Positions 8,066 to 16,712 of a DNA stretch of 64,000 nt are shown here, piece by piece. The notes below the pieces were generated by a model, which ran no database searches, was not told where the DNA came from, and was given only the letters and a program-made list of their open reading frames with translations. Numbering within the stretch: position 1 is the first letter of the stretch; every line of letters begins with the position of its first letter. A program made the position numbers and the translations under genes. Origin of the DNA: JAVSMW01 sp032027005 (GTDB lineage Bacteria; Bacillota; Thermincolia; Thermincolales; UBA2595); NCBI GenBank assembly GCA_032027005.1, contig JAVSMW010000004.1, forward strand, positions 128,172-192,171, written 5' to 3'.

Positions 8066-9439
8066 TTACAGGCCGTAGTTACGCAGATTGAACCCCGGGA
8101 TTAATTTTTTATAAATGTCATTACATTCGCTGATAAAATCTTCTTCTTTATCAGGCAGATCTTCAAGAGTCCGCATTGCTGATTCCAGCGACTCTTTTTC
8201 AAAGGCCGACATCTGCAGCTTGGTGTCACCGAGCATCAGTTCGCCGGCTCTCATAGCTGCCGCACGGGATCTGGCATAGTAAGAAGTGTTGTTTGAAACA
8301 ATTGCTTTACCGATTTCAAAGGCGTTTTCCGGGCAAAGAATGAATCCATGAGTATCACGATATTTATCGGACTGAACAAATAAACTCTGGAGCACTTTTT
8401 GCTGACCCATTTCAATAGCTGTGTTCATCAGAGCTACATCATAGCCCAGAATTTCTGTAAATACAGCCACTGTGGTGCCGCCAAACATATCGTGATATTC
8501 AACGGCTTCGTTACTCCACAGGTCACAGCAGGAGGCCACCAGGTTACCCAGCAAATCACTGTGTGCACATGCGCAGGTTTTACCTTCCATGGAAATGGGA
8601 ACACCTGTAATTGCTTTGGTGATGACATCTTCATAACCACAGTCTTTGGTCGGGCCTTTGGCTCCCTGCTCATAGGCTACGAGACTGCGGCCTGCTGCAA
8701 TGGCTCTGGTCAGGGCAGCAAAAGTATGAGGCACTGAACGATCCTGATATCCACCGGCCATAAACATGGCTACATTGGCCTGTGCACAGTTGGTGTCTCC
8801 ACCGGGAGTGGCCCCGTATTTAGCTGCAATGTCTACAATTTTTTTCCACATAAACTCCATATCGCGGCTGCCCAGAACACCGATGCCAAACAGAGTCCCA
8901 CGGATATCCTGACGGACGATAGAGTAGTCGGAAATTTCCTTACCACCAACAGACTCAATAGACAAGTTGTCAGCTCCGCCCTGGGCGCTGGCAACAAAAG
9001 TATCCAAAGCATTTTCCAGGGCAACGCAATCCCTGATATTTTCTTCATCAGGTTTCCGGTAATCCGCAATTGTTGCTCTGATAGCACTCTTTAATCCATA
9101 CTTGCGGAAATAATCTTCCATAATCCGTTTGGTCTCGGCGGCAATTTCCCCGCCCCAGTCAGGGTTTCTGGTCATTTGGTAAACGTGCTCTAACTCCACC
9201 TGAATGCCGGGAATTCCAATGCCTACACAGCGATCTAAAACATCAGTCACCATTTTTTCATATTCTTTGACCAGGGATTTCTTGGTTGATTCTGTACCGG
9301 GTCTTGGGTGGGGAACCAATTCTGGATATACATATCCGCCCCCAACTGTAAAATCGCGTCCATACTTAACAGGGTATTTGGCTGTGCCAAAAATCATTTC
9401 AGCTGCATTTGCATACGCCATTTTGTCGTATTTCGGCAT
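8066..9439 (-). CDS. mtaB: Methanol:corrinoid methyltransferase MtaB
   Basis: Cleaves the C-O bond of methanol and transfers the methyl group to Co(I) of MtaC. The 457-residue protein aligns from memory with methanogen MtaB along its whole length (ANAAEMIFG at the start, FGIGVLGSRDMEF, KDCGYED, ITGVPISMEGKT). The three zinc ligands known for Methanosarcina MtaB (Glu164, Cys220, Cys269) appear as Glu162, Cys218 and Cys267, a constant offset of two. It is the first gene of the operon; the ATG has AGGAGG nearby and the sigma-54 promoter lies about 130 bases upstream. The window holds only one mtaB for four corrinoid proteins. Confidence 0.95.
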   Translation of the reverse strand: MPKYDKMAYANAAEMIFGTAKYPVKYGRDFTVGGGYVYPELVPHPRPGTESTKKSLVKEYEKMVTDVLDRCVGIGIPGIQVELEHVYQMTRNPDWGGEIAAETKRIMEDYFRKYGLKSAIRATIADYRKPDEENIRDCVALENALDTFVASAQGGADNLSIESVGGKEISDYSIVRQDIRGTLFGIGVLGSRDMEFMWKKIVDIAAKYGATPGGDTNCAQANVAMFMAGGYQDRSVPHTFAALTRAIAAGRSLVAYEQGAKGPTKDCGYEDVITKAITGVPISMEGKTCACAHSDLLGNLVASCCDLWSNEAVEYHDMFGGTTVAVFTEILGYDVALMNTAIEMGQQKVLQSLFVQSDKYRDTHGFILCPENAFEIGKAIVSNNTSYYARSRAAAMRAGELMLGDTKLQMSAFEKESLESAMRTLEDLPDKEEDFISECNDIYKKLIPGFNLRNYGL

Positions 9440-9567
9440 TTTGTCTAACCTCCTTCTTGTTACTTAAAATTAATTCTTTGCTTCTTAACGCGCAAAATAA
9501 TTCTTAATGTTCTCCCTCCTTCCGATGTTGTACTACAGAATCAGTACTCAACAGTTACAACTCTATA

Positions 9568-9584
9568 ATGCAATTACTGTGCCA
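9568..9584 (-). promoter_or_regulatory. Sigma-54 promoter of mtaB
   Basis: The minus strand reads TTGGCAC-AGTAA-TTGCA, an almost exact match to the -24/-12 consensus (TGGCAC-N5-TTGC) with correct spacing. It lies about 130 bases before mtaB, and a sigma-54 activator is encoded nearby. Confidence 0.85.
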
Positions 9585-9704
9585 ACATCGGAAGTTTCAG
9601 CTTGGTATTTCATCAAGACCCAGTAATCACTGATTTATCTGGTTTGCCTGTTTTTTGAGGCTATCATCGGGTATCATCCCAGACATACCTGCCCTCCTGT
9701 CAGG

Positions 9705-9721
9705 TGTTCCTTTTTGGAACG
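9705..9721. promoter_or_regulatory. Candidate upstream activator site for mtaB
   Basis: TGTTCC-TTTTT-GGAACG is a palindrome about 120 bases upstream of the sigma-54 promoter, a normal distance for an enhancer-type activator. The same pattern recurs at 16814-16830 and nearby, upstream of the second sigma-54-like promoter. Confidence 0.6.
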
Positions 9722-9824
9722 GCCAAAGCCAACAGTTTTTGGGAGTTGTCCAAAAACTTAATTAGAACAAGGTTTACCGGCCATTTTGGTAAATTGTTAC
9801 ATAACGGCACAGTGTGCCAAAAAC

Positions 9825-10033
9825 TAGAAAGGCGCGCCTCGTTCAGTTCCATTGGCGCGCGCCTTTCTACCCTCCGGGTATCCATATCCGTAAGCAGCGA
9901 AGCTGCTAACGGCTATAGATGTCTACAAACCTTAGCCTTTTCCATTGCGGAGCTGTTGCCGCTTTAGCGGCTTACAGATCCGGCATGCCCCTTGCGGGTA
10001 CAAATGTGGAAAAGATATATTTTCCTGTAGTAG
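9825..10033. repeat. Dispersed palindromic element, copy 1 (expanded)
   Basis: Begins with the hairpin TAGAAAGGCGCGCC...GGCGCGCGCCTTTCTA and continues to AGCCTTTTCC...GGAAAAGAT and TGTAGTA. A shorter copy with the same order of blocks lies at 27649-27747. This copy carries extra sequence between the blocks, itself hairpin-rich (GCAGCGAAGCTGC; GCCGCTTTAGCGGC). Apart from this element, the sigma-54 promoter and the activator site, I see nothing else in 9440-10059. Confidence 0.7.
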
Positions 10034-10059
10034 AAAAAAGGCAATACAGTTGAACCGTA

Positions 10060-10812
10060 TTACCCGTTGTATTTGCGTCTGAGGCCCTGCCAAGTCATGC
10101 CTCGTACGGCATCTTCGGCCATTTTGGGAGCCTGGGAAGCCTCCTTGCCATATATGCCAAAATCAAAGCTTGTCATGAAAGAAAGGGTGACTCCTCCTCC
10201 TCCGCCGCAGGCAAAGGGAATGTTGATGCCTTCCCTGGTTAAAATTTCCGAAACTGTTTTAAAAACGCCCATCGTAGTGCTGAGTTGGGCAGTCCCGCAA
10301 AGAATATCCGGCTTATATTTTTTTACCGCTGCTATGACCTCCTGAGCCGGAACATCTTTACCCAGGTCGATAACTTCGAACCCATTTGCTCTCAGCAGGG
10401 CGTTAACAATTTTCTGCCCCAGGTCATGGATGTCACCTTCAGCTGTGTGGGTCATGGCCACTCCGCGTTTGCGCACATGGCACCCCAGCCTGTTTTCACA
10501 GATCTCCAGGCCGGCAAGCATTGTGTCAGAAGCCAGTAATGTTTGCGGCAGGTAATAAATTCCTTCATCCCAAAGTATGCTGACCTCTCTCATCCCGACT
10601 ATCAGCCCGTTGTGAATTACATCAACAGGGTCATTCCCCAGAAGGGCTTCTTCAACTACTTCGGCGATATTTTCAATTTCACCCAGGATAACACACTCAA
10701 TAACTTTTTGAATTTCCCGGTTGTCACCGGCATTTCTTTTGATGCTGTAGTAAGAACTCTCTGTCACCAGATCATAACGAACAAAAATACCCGAATAATC
10801 TTTAATGGGCAT
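10060..10812 (-). CDS. Methanol corrinoid protein MtaC-like (copy 2)
   Basis: A 250-residue paralogue of the first MtaC with the same two-domain layout: helical cap (WDEGIYYLPQ near 81-90) and B12-binding domain with EGDIHDLG, axial His129. It lies 23 bases downstream of the sigma-54 activator gene, so it is probably co-transcribed with the regulator rather than with mtaB. The N-terminal 50 residues diverge from copy 1 while the cobamide-binding part is nearly identical. It may serve the same MtaB under low expression, or another methyltransferase elsewhere. Confidence 0.9.
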   Translation of the reverse strand: MPIKDYSGIFVRYDLVTESSYYSIKRNAGDNREIQKVIECVILGEIENIAEVVEEALLGNDPVDVIHNGLIVGMREVSILWDEGIYYLPQTLLASDTMLAGLEICENRLGCHVRKRGVAMTHTAEGDIHDLGQKIVNALLRANGFEVIDLGKDVPAQEVIAAVKKYKPDILCGTAQLSTTMGVFKTVSEILTREGINIPFACGGGGGVTLSFMTSFDFGIYGKEASQAPKMAEDAVRGMTWQGLRRKYNG

Positions 10813-10835
10813 GAAATGGTTCCTCCCATCATCTC

Positions 10836-12857
10836 TTAAGAAATATTTCCGGTCATGGCCAGGTTATACTGTTTTATTTTGCGGTAAAGGGTGTTTCTGC
10901 CAATCCCCAGGGCTGCAGCCGCCTTTGAGATATTCCAGCCGCAGGTATCCAGGGTTTCCCGAATTACCTGAGCTTCGGCACCTTTTAATTTATCTGTGCT
11001 GCCCGTATTTTTCTTTTCGGAAACCCCAGGTGTATATATCCGGGAAGGCAGGTGTTCGGGCACCAGGATATCGGACTCAACCATATGCAGAGCCTGTTCG
11101 ATTACATTTTCCAATTCTCTGACATTTCCCGGCCACTCGTACCCGGACAGGCATGTATAAAACTCCGGAGCAATTGTGGGCGGGTCCTGAAGCAGTCGCC
11201 GGCTGATCTTATCCACAAAATACTGGGCCAGGTAGGCAATGTCCTTAATGCGTTCGCGCAAGCTTGGCAATTGAAATGTAATTACATTTAAGCGATAGTA
11301 TAAATCGAGACGGAAATTGCCCTTTTCAACCTCATCTGCAAGGTTCTTGTTTGTAGCCGCTATCACCCTGGTGTTTATTGGAATGAACTTTTGCCCGCCT
11401 ATTCTGGTAACCTGTCTTTCCTGCAATACCCTAAGCATACTGGCCTGGATATCCAAAGGCATATCCCCTATTTCATCCAGGAATATGGTCCCCCCATTGG
11501 CCAATTCAAATTTGCCCGGCCGGCCTCCCCTTTTAGCACCGGTAAAAGCGCCGTCTTCAAAGCCAAAGAGTTCGCTCTCCACCAGTTCCCGGGGGATTGC
11601 CCCACAGTTAATTACTACAAAGGGTCCGCTGTGACGGCCGCTGGCATTATGTACCGCCTGGGCAAAAATCTCCTTGCCGGTGCCGCTTTCACCTTGCAGT
11701 AAGATAGTGGAACTGCTCCGGGCTACCTTTTTAGCCCGCTGAATAATCGCGTGCAGCTGCGGGTCATTCCCGATAATATCATCAAAGGTAAGGGACGCCT
11801 GGGCCCCCACCATTTTAGTCACCAGCTTGTGCACGTTATCTATCTCTCTGAGGGTTGAAATCATCCCCGTAATATTTCCCGCTTCGTCTTTGATTAATTT
11901 GGCTGTAGAGGTAAAACGTGTCCCTCCCCCGGGAGTTTCCAGGTAAAATTCCTTGTCAATAAAGCCCCGTCTGGTATTAAAGACCTCAATTAAAGGAAAA
12001 CCAGGCCCAAATGTGTCATTAACACTCTTGCCAAGGCATTCTTCCCTGTTGACCTGCAGAATTTTGGCCCCAACGGGGTTTAACTGGGTGATTACCCCGT
12101 CACCCTCAATAGCAATTAATCCGTCACTCATGGTTTCAATGGCAGTAGTCACTTTATTGTAGGCAATCAGCAATTCGTAAGAGGCTTTTTGACACACCAG
12201 CTGATTTTCAATGGCTTTGGCAGAAGCCACAACCATTCCCAGGGTATGTGCATGGGAATTATTATGAAGGCCAATAACACACAATACCCCTAGCAGTTCT
12301 TTCTCCGGACTATAGATGGGAGCCCCCGACCCCGAAAATCCATGTAAAATTTTGCAGTAATGTTCTGTAGCATTGATCTGTACTGCCTTCTTCTCAAAGA
12401 GTGCGGTTCCAATACAATTAGTCCCGGCATTGGTTTCACTCCAAAATGATCCCACATCATGGCAAAGATGCTTAGTCCTGTGCTGAATTAAGGGGTCCCG
12501 CAGGACAGCCTGCACCATGCCCTGGTCATCAGCCAGGCAGACAAAAATTTCGGTACCTTTGACAAAGTTATACAAATGATTCATAAAGGGGATCGCTGCA
12601 TCAATCAGCTTTTTCCTGCGCCTGACTCTTTTATCTAACTGCTGCTGACTTAACAGCCTGAGTTCGCGCAGAGGATTATGAGGGTCAACCCTCATCCTGA
12701 GACAGCGATGCCATGAATTAGCCACGATTGGCCTAATCACATAAGGTTCAATTTCAAAATTATTGATAAATTTTTCCCAGGACCTGTAAATCCTGTTCAG
12801 CTTTCTGTCCGTAGGGCCAATAACATCTTTCGAATTATCAGACGTGTGTTTCAGCAT
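10836..12857 (-). CDS. Sigma-54-dependent activator (AcoR-like, GAF-PAS-AAA-Fis)
   Basis: An enhancer-binding transcription activator of 673 residues. The N-terminal part has a GAF-like sensor region (about 70-220), followed by a PAS domain (about 235-340; MSDGLIAIEGDGVITQLNP). The AAA+ core carries Walker A GESGTGKE, the sigma-54 contact loop GAFTGA and GGTIFLDEIGD. A Fis-type helix-turn-helix ends the protein (NISKAAAALGIGRNTLYRKIK). Its position between two mtaC genes and close to two sigma-54-like promoters makes it the likely methanol-module regulator. The ligand, perhaps methanol or a methyl donor, is unknown. Confidence 0.92.
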   Translation of the reverse strand: MLKHTSDNSKDVIGPTDRKLNRIYRSWEKFINNFEIEPYVIRPIVANSWHRCLRMRVDPHNPLRELRLLSQQQLDKRVRRRKKLIDAAIPFMNHLYNFVKGTEIFVCLADDQGMVQAVLRDPLIQHRTKHLCHDVGSFWSETNAGTNCIGTALFEKKAVQINATEHYCKILHGFSGSGAPIYSPEKELLGVLCVIGLHNNSHAHTLGMVVASAKAIENQLVCQKASYELLIAYNKVTTAIETMSDGLIAIEGDGVITQLNPVGAKILQVNREECLGKSVNDTFGPGFPLIEVFNTRRGFIDKEFYLETPGGGTRFTSTAKLIKDEAGNITGMISTLREIDNVHKLVTKMVGAQASLTFDDIIGNDPQLHAIIQRAKKVARSSSTILLQGESGTGKEIFAQAVHNASGRHSGPFVVINCGAIPRELVESELFGFEDGAFTGAKRGGRPGKFELANGGTIFLDEIGDMPLDIQASMLRVLQERQVTRIGGQKFIPINTRVIAATNKNLADEVEKGNFRLDLYYRLNVITFQLPSLRERIKDIAYLAQYFVDKISRRLLQDPPTIAPEFYTCLSGYEWPGNVRELENVIEQALHMVESDILVPEHLPSRIYTPGVSEKKNTGSTDKLKGAEAQVIRETLDTCGWNISKAAAALGIGRNTLYRKIKQYNLAMTGNIS

Positions 12858-12965
12858 TTGACCAAACTTCCTTTTCTTTAAAATACCGATTTAGCAGGTT
12901 TCAGTGTTTTGGTTTAGCCAACGTTACCAGTACTTTGGAAAATTCAGTCTTGATTTGTAACGGGA

Positions 12966-13637
12966 CTAGCCGCCGCCAGCTATGTTTTTTAATGCCGAGA
13001 CCATTTTAATGGCATATTTGATGGCATTATGAGCATCCCGAGCATAACCGTCGGCCCCCCAAGCCTGAGAAATGTGCTCATTAAGCGGGGCCCCTCCAAC
13101 CATAATCATTACATTAGGATTTTTTTCTTTTATTCTTCTAACAATACGGCCCATCTCAAACATCGTTGTCGACATCATCGCCGACAGGCAAATAATTTCC
13201 GAATCAGTTCTTAATTGTTCTTCCACAAACTTGTCCAACGGCACATCCCGGCCAAGGTCATGAACTTCAAAACCCGAAGCATCAAACATCATTTTAACGA
13301 TATTTTTGCCTATATCGTGGATATCACCTTGCACAACCCCAATAACGATTTGGCCTTTAATCATGGTCTTCATTTTCTTCAGGTGCGGCCGCAGGATATT
13401 CAGACCCGCATAGAGGGTATCAGCGCACATCAGCATTTCCGGAACAAAGTATTCTCCCCGTTCATAGAGTTCCCCGACATCTTCAATGCCCTGGACCAAA
13501 CCGTTTATTACCGCTTCATAAACGTCAAGGTGATATTTTAAAACGTCTTGAGCGGCATTTACAACGATTTCTTCGTCATAATCTACAACTCCGGCCTTCA
13601 ATTGTGCCCACACTTTTTGAGGCCATGCACCACTCAT
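12966..13637 (-). CDS. Corrinoid (B12-binding) methyltransferase protein
   Basis: A 223-residue methyl-accepting corrinoid protein of the MtbC/MttC-like type. It has a short helical cap (residues 5-90, GEYFVPEMLMCADTLYAGLNIL) and a Rossmann domain with QGDIHDIG, axial His107. It is smaller than the MtaC pair and more similar to the gene at 13837-14490, from which it is separated by about 200 bases and a CCCCGGG hairpin. Likely partner of the MtaA/UroD-family methyltransferase upstream, though a different methyl donor is possible. Confidence 0.9.
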   Translation of the reverse strand: MSGAWPQKVWAQLKAGVVDYDEEIVVNAAQDVLKYHLDVYEAVINGLVQGIEDVGELYERGEYFVPEMLMCADTLYAGLNILRPHLKKMKTMIKGQIVIGVVQGDIHDIGKNIVKMMFDASGFEVHDLGRDVPLDKFVEEQLRTDSEIICLSAMMSTTMFEMGRIVRRIKEKNPNVMIMVGGAPLNEHISQAWGADGYARDAHNAIKYAIKMVSALKNIAGGG

Positions 13638-13789
13638 GGTCCTATACCCCTTTCGTCATGTTCAGAATATACAATTTAATACAAGCCAGCTCCGTACTTG
13701 ATAAGTTACTTTTACAATACCACTTTAACATCTATTCAACAAGTATTAATTGGCAAAAATGCTAAAAAAGGCCATTTATACCAGCAAAC

Positions 13790-13814
13790 CCCGGGCAATG
13801 TCCCGGGGTTTTTT
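13790..13814. terminator. Hairpin between the two corrinoid genes
   Basis: CCCCGGG-CAATGT-CCCGGGG forms a strong stem followed by six T on the plus strand and by GTTTGCTGG on the minus strand. On the coding (minus) strand it would act only as a weak or partial terminator. Confidence 0.5.
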
Positions 13815-13836
13815 AAACTGTGCATTGTTGGCAAAT

Positions 13837-14490
13837 CTACATGTTGCGCAGTGAGCTGACCATGTTAATAGCATCCTTTAAAGCATTGTTGGCGTCTTTG
13901 GCGTAGCCGTCAGCACCCCACTTCTCCGCCAGGTTTTCATTGACAGGGGCCCCGCCGATCATTATCTTCACATTGGGATTCTTTTCCTTAAGCTTGCCAA
14001 TAATTTCCGGCATCCCCACCATTGTAGTAGTCATCATTGCCGACAGGCAAACCAGGTCGGAATTGGTGTTTAATTGTTCTTCAATAAACTGCTCAATGGG
14101 AACATCCCTGCCCAGGTCATGGACCTCAAAACCGGCTACATCGAACATCATTTTAACAATGTTTTTACCGATATCATGCACATCACCCTGCACAACGCCC
14201 ATGATGACCTGACCTTTGACTCCCCCCTCTTTCTTTTTCAGATGGGGCTTCAAAATATTCAGCCCGGCATACATGGTATCTGCCGCAATCAACATTTCGG
14301 GCACGAAAATTTCTTCTAATTCATATAACCGGCCGATTTCTTCAATCCCGGCTACCAGGCCGTCAAATATTGCCTTTTCCGCATCAAGTCCCTCAGCCAG
14401 GGCCGCATTTGCGTTTTCAATTACCTTATCATCATCATATTCAATTACTCCGTCTCTTAGGTTATTATAAATTTCCTGTTCTCTGCTCAT
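13837..14490 (-). CDS. Corrinoid (B12-binding) methyltransferase protein
   Basis: A 217-residue paralogue of the 12966-13637 protein: cap domain to about residue 90, then QGDVHDIG with axial His105 and GGAPVNENLAEKWGADGYA near the end. I set the start at the ATG at 14490 (MSREQEIYNN), which has GGAGG seven bases upstream; the longer frame to 14586 overlaps the preceding gene and lacks a good RBS. It follows the MtaA-type gene by 25 bases, so the pair is a unit of methyltransferase and corrinoid carrier. Confidence 0.92.
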   Translation of the reverse strand: MSREQEIYNNLRDGVIEYDDDKVIENANAALAEGLDAEKAIFDGLVAGIEEIGRLYELEEIFVPEMLIAADTMYAGLNILKPHLKKKEGGVKGQVIMGVVQGDVHDIGKNIVKMMFDVAGFEVHDLGRDVPIEQFIEEQLNTNSDLVCLSAMMTTTMVGMPEIIGKLKEKNPNVKIMIGGAPVNENLAEKWGADGYAKDANNALKDAINMVSSLRNM

Positions 14491-14515
14491 TTTTATTCCT
14501 CCCTCATTATTTTGT

Positions 14516-15535
14516 TTACTTAATTCCCTTAACAACATCAACCATAGCAGTAAGGTTTTCTGTTTTAGTAGCCGGTGGTACCGCACATCCGGGTGAAATC
14601 ATGGCAAAACCTTTGGCAATACAGGCTTTTGTTTCGTTCACAACTTTTTCTACATCACCCTGGAAAAGCGTATTGACAGGGTCAACAGCACCAATAATGG
14701 GCGTCTTAAGTCCTTCTGCCTGGAATTTTTCCAGAGCCCCGACTGCGTCTACTACCGGTTCGATACTGACAGCGGCACACCCGGTTTTGGCGATGTCTAC
14801 AATGATGTTATCCAGTTTGCCGCAGATGTGAATAATTGTCGGTACGCTAAAGGTCTCGACCTGCTTTTTCTCATAAGGCCGAGCCAACTCCCGGTATATC
14901 TTGGGGCTAATCATATCCAGGGAAGCCATCATGTCTTCAATAACGATGGCATCTGCACCGGCTTTGATCATCTCCAGACCCAGCATTGTGCCCGCCCTTT
15001 CACCTGCTTCTACGTATTGGACAAGGTTTTGGGGCCGCCTGAAGGCCTCCATTAACATCTTAGTGACATCCAGGATCTGGCCGGCAATGCTGAATGGGCC
15101 GATAATGCCGCCAATCACGATTACTTTATCTCCCAGATTTTCTTTGAGAATCCTGATTCCTTCCAACAGTTTAGGTATCCGGCCCCGTTTAAGGAAATCA
15201 TCTGGAAATTCTACAGGATCTCCGATATTGTAAGGATGTACTTTAACACTGGGCAGTCCTTCCCTGCCCCCGTCTTTTAGAACTGCGCCAAAGGCCTCTG
15301 CTTCATGAGTCTGGCAGAAGGGCAGCCTCACTGCATCAAAGCCCAACACGGAGAAGCCGCCTCCGGCTAGCTTAGCCATTGTCTGGCCATCGTACAGGGC
15401 ATCCGGCCAAAAGCTATTTAATTTTTCCATTTGGTGATAAGTGGCATGCTGGCAAATACTCACCACAGGCAGCCTGTCCACAGGCTCTCCTTTAAGTGCT
15501 TTCATGAATCGTTCACGACTTGTCATTTCCGTCAT
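14516..15535 (-). CDS. MtaA/CmuA-type methyltransferase (uroporphyrinogen decarboxylase family)
   Basis: A cobamide-dependent methyltransferase of about 339 residues with the UroD-type barrel. The zinc-binding HxC...C motif is present as His236, Cys238 (HICGK) and Cys317 (SPGC), close to the positions in Methanosarcina MtaA (237/239/316). Methanogen MtaA methylates coenzyme M. In a bacterium the acceptor is probably different, and UroD-family proteins in acetogens also act as substrate-side O-demethylases, so the direction is open. Start chosen at 15535 because AAGGAGG lies just upstream; 15556 is an alternative. Confidence 0.85.
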   Translation of the reverse strand: MTEMTSRERFMKALKGEPVDRLPVVSICQHATYHQMEKLNSFWPDALYDGQTMAKLAGGGFSVLGFDAVRLPFCQTHEAEAFGAVLKDGGREGLPSVKVHPYNIGDPVEFPDDFLKRGRIPKLLEGIRILKENLGDKVIVIGGIIGPFSIAGQILDVTKMLMEAFRRPQNLVQYVEAGERAGTMLGLEMIKAGADAIVIEDMMASLDMISPKIYRELARPYEKKQVETFSVPTIIHICGKLDNIIVDIAKTGCAAVSIEPVVDAVGALEKFQAEGLKTPIIGAVDPVNTLFQGDVEKVVNETKACIAKGFAMISPGCAVPPATKTENLTAMVDVVKGIK

Positions 15536-15559
15536 TTTAAAATCGTCCTCCTTCATTTT

Positions 15560-16293
15560 TCATTTACGGCATAACGGGCATACCATGATACACAGACCGC
15601 AAATGTATGAACCTAAAGCCTGATAATTTTCACCCAATTGAGCGGCACAGGCTCTGGTATCGATTTTGCTTTGGCCGCTGCTTTCCCGCACCCATTCTTC
15701 TGCGGAAATCGCTTGGGCCGGGCAGATCTCCGCACAGCGTTGACAGGCCTTGCATTGGCCCACCAAGAAAGGTGCATCGCAAACAGTCAAAGGAGCATCG
15801 GTTAATACTGTGGCCCAGCTCAGTCTGGCCCCATATGCCCTGGTTACCAACAGCCCATTCTTGCCGACCCATCCCAGTCCGGCGCAGGTTGCAGCAGTCT
15901 TATGAGGAAAAAGATCATACAAACGGGCAGCAAACCTGGGGTCTTGCTTATCGGTATCAGGTGGTATTACGAATGCCTTCCAGCCCTGGGACCTCAAAAA
16001 TCTGGCGGTTTTTTGCTGGATTTTTTCGAGTCTGGCATCGATCATTAAGAACTGGTTTGTATAAGCCGTAACGCCTTTTTCTTCCACAAGACATTCCGTC
16101 ACCGGCGGGTGTTCAATGGCCATTGAGATTGCCGTAGGAAGGTGTTTAAACTCCTTAGCTAAACCTGCCCGTACATCCCCTATCCCGGCCAGTGTGGCCC
16201 CCAGTCTTGAATCTGCCGGATGAAGGTGTCTCCCTCAATCCAACTGGGGTTGGCATGGTTGAGAAACTCCAGGCTGACTTCTGTAGAATTCAT
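15560..16293 (-). pseudogene. QueG-like 4Fe-4S protein with a frameshift near its N-terminus
   Basis: An iron-sulfur protein related to epoxyqueuosine reductase. The open part (from 16123) shows GLGWVGKNGLLV and two clusters, CKACQRCAEICP and CGLCIMVCPLC. Upstream, the same frame reads DSRLGATLAGIGDVRAGL without a start codon. A good start (ATG 16293, GAGGTGAG upstream, MNSTEVSLEF...GDTF) lies in another frame, so one base is missing, or two extra, around 16215-16240. This is a recent mutation or a draft error. As first gene of the MtaA operon it may donate electrons to the corrinoid proteins; that is inference. Confidence 0.7.
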
Positions 16294-16310
16294 GTCTCTC
16301 ACCTCTATTA

Positions 16311-16549
16311 GTGCGCACGTTGTGCGCTTCATATATATTTCACAGAAATCATCGCTCCTGCAATGCGATGTAAGACAACCGACTTACCTCATGCGAAAGC
16401 CTCTGGGGGACAATAGCATGTCGGCAAAGTCAGGATTAGACAGCGAATNACGATAACTCATTTGGAATATGGAGAGCCGTATGCGGTGAAAGCCGCTCGT
16501 ACGGTTCGGGAAGGGGCGGGTTACTTTGCTAATCCGCCTATTTCATTTC
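16311..16549 (+). mobile_element. Group II intron remnant (5' end, N, domain V and VI)
   Basis: Domain V is clear at 16474-16507: GAGCCGTATG...CGTACGGTTC with a central GAAA-type turn, 34 bases. It is followed by a domain VI stem (GGCGGGTTA/TAATCCGCC). The 5' end is probably GTGCGC at 16311. Only about 240 bases are present and an N sits at 16449, so the intron-encoded protein is missing, most likely because the assembly joined across it. It lies on the plus strand, antisense to the operon that starts at 16293. Confidence 0.75.
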
Positions 16550-16576
16550 TGAATACCGATTTATTAAAAGTTATAT

Positions 16577-16593
16577 AGCAATTTTGATGCCAA
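16577..16593 (-). promoter_or_regulatory. Sigma-54-like promoter of the MtaA operon
   Basis: The minus strand reads TTGGCAT-CAAAA-TTGCT, matching the -24/-12 elements with correct spacing; only the last base of TGGCAC differs. It points at the QueG-like/MtaA/corrinoid operon, with the intron remnant in between. Confidence 0.7.
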
Positions 16594-16659
16594 CCAGGGA
16601 GATTTTACCTAAAAAGGCAATTATGCCACAGCGCACTAAGGTCTCAGCCCGTTAAGATG

Positions 16660-16694
16660 ATAAGAAAATAAAGAAGCACCCTTTCAGGTGCTTC
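16660..16694 (-). terminator. Terminator of the isc-mnmA transcription unit
   Basis: GAAGCACC/GGTGCTTC stem with a 6-base loop, followed on the minus strand by TTTATTTTCTT. Confidence 0.85.
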
Positions 16695-16712
16695 CGGTAA
16701 AGAAATATAAAT

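Noticed and set aside
9805..9817. GGCACAGTGTGCC as another sigma-54 element
   Set aside because: The GG and GC dinucleotides are two bases too close for a -24/-12 promoter; it is simply a short palindrome.
9704..9967. Frames on both strands in the gap before mtaB
   Set aside because: The gap consists of promoter sites and a palindromic repeat; no RBS and no recognisable protein.
13638..13836. Sigma-54 promoter between the two short corrinoid genes
   Set aside because: TTGGCA occurs there but without a TTGC element at the right spacing on the coding strand.
14516..15535. True uroporphyrinogen decarboxylase HemE
   Set aside because: The zinc HxC...C motif and the adjacent corrinoid protein genes show the MtaA/CmuA branch instead.
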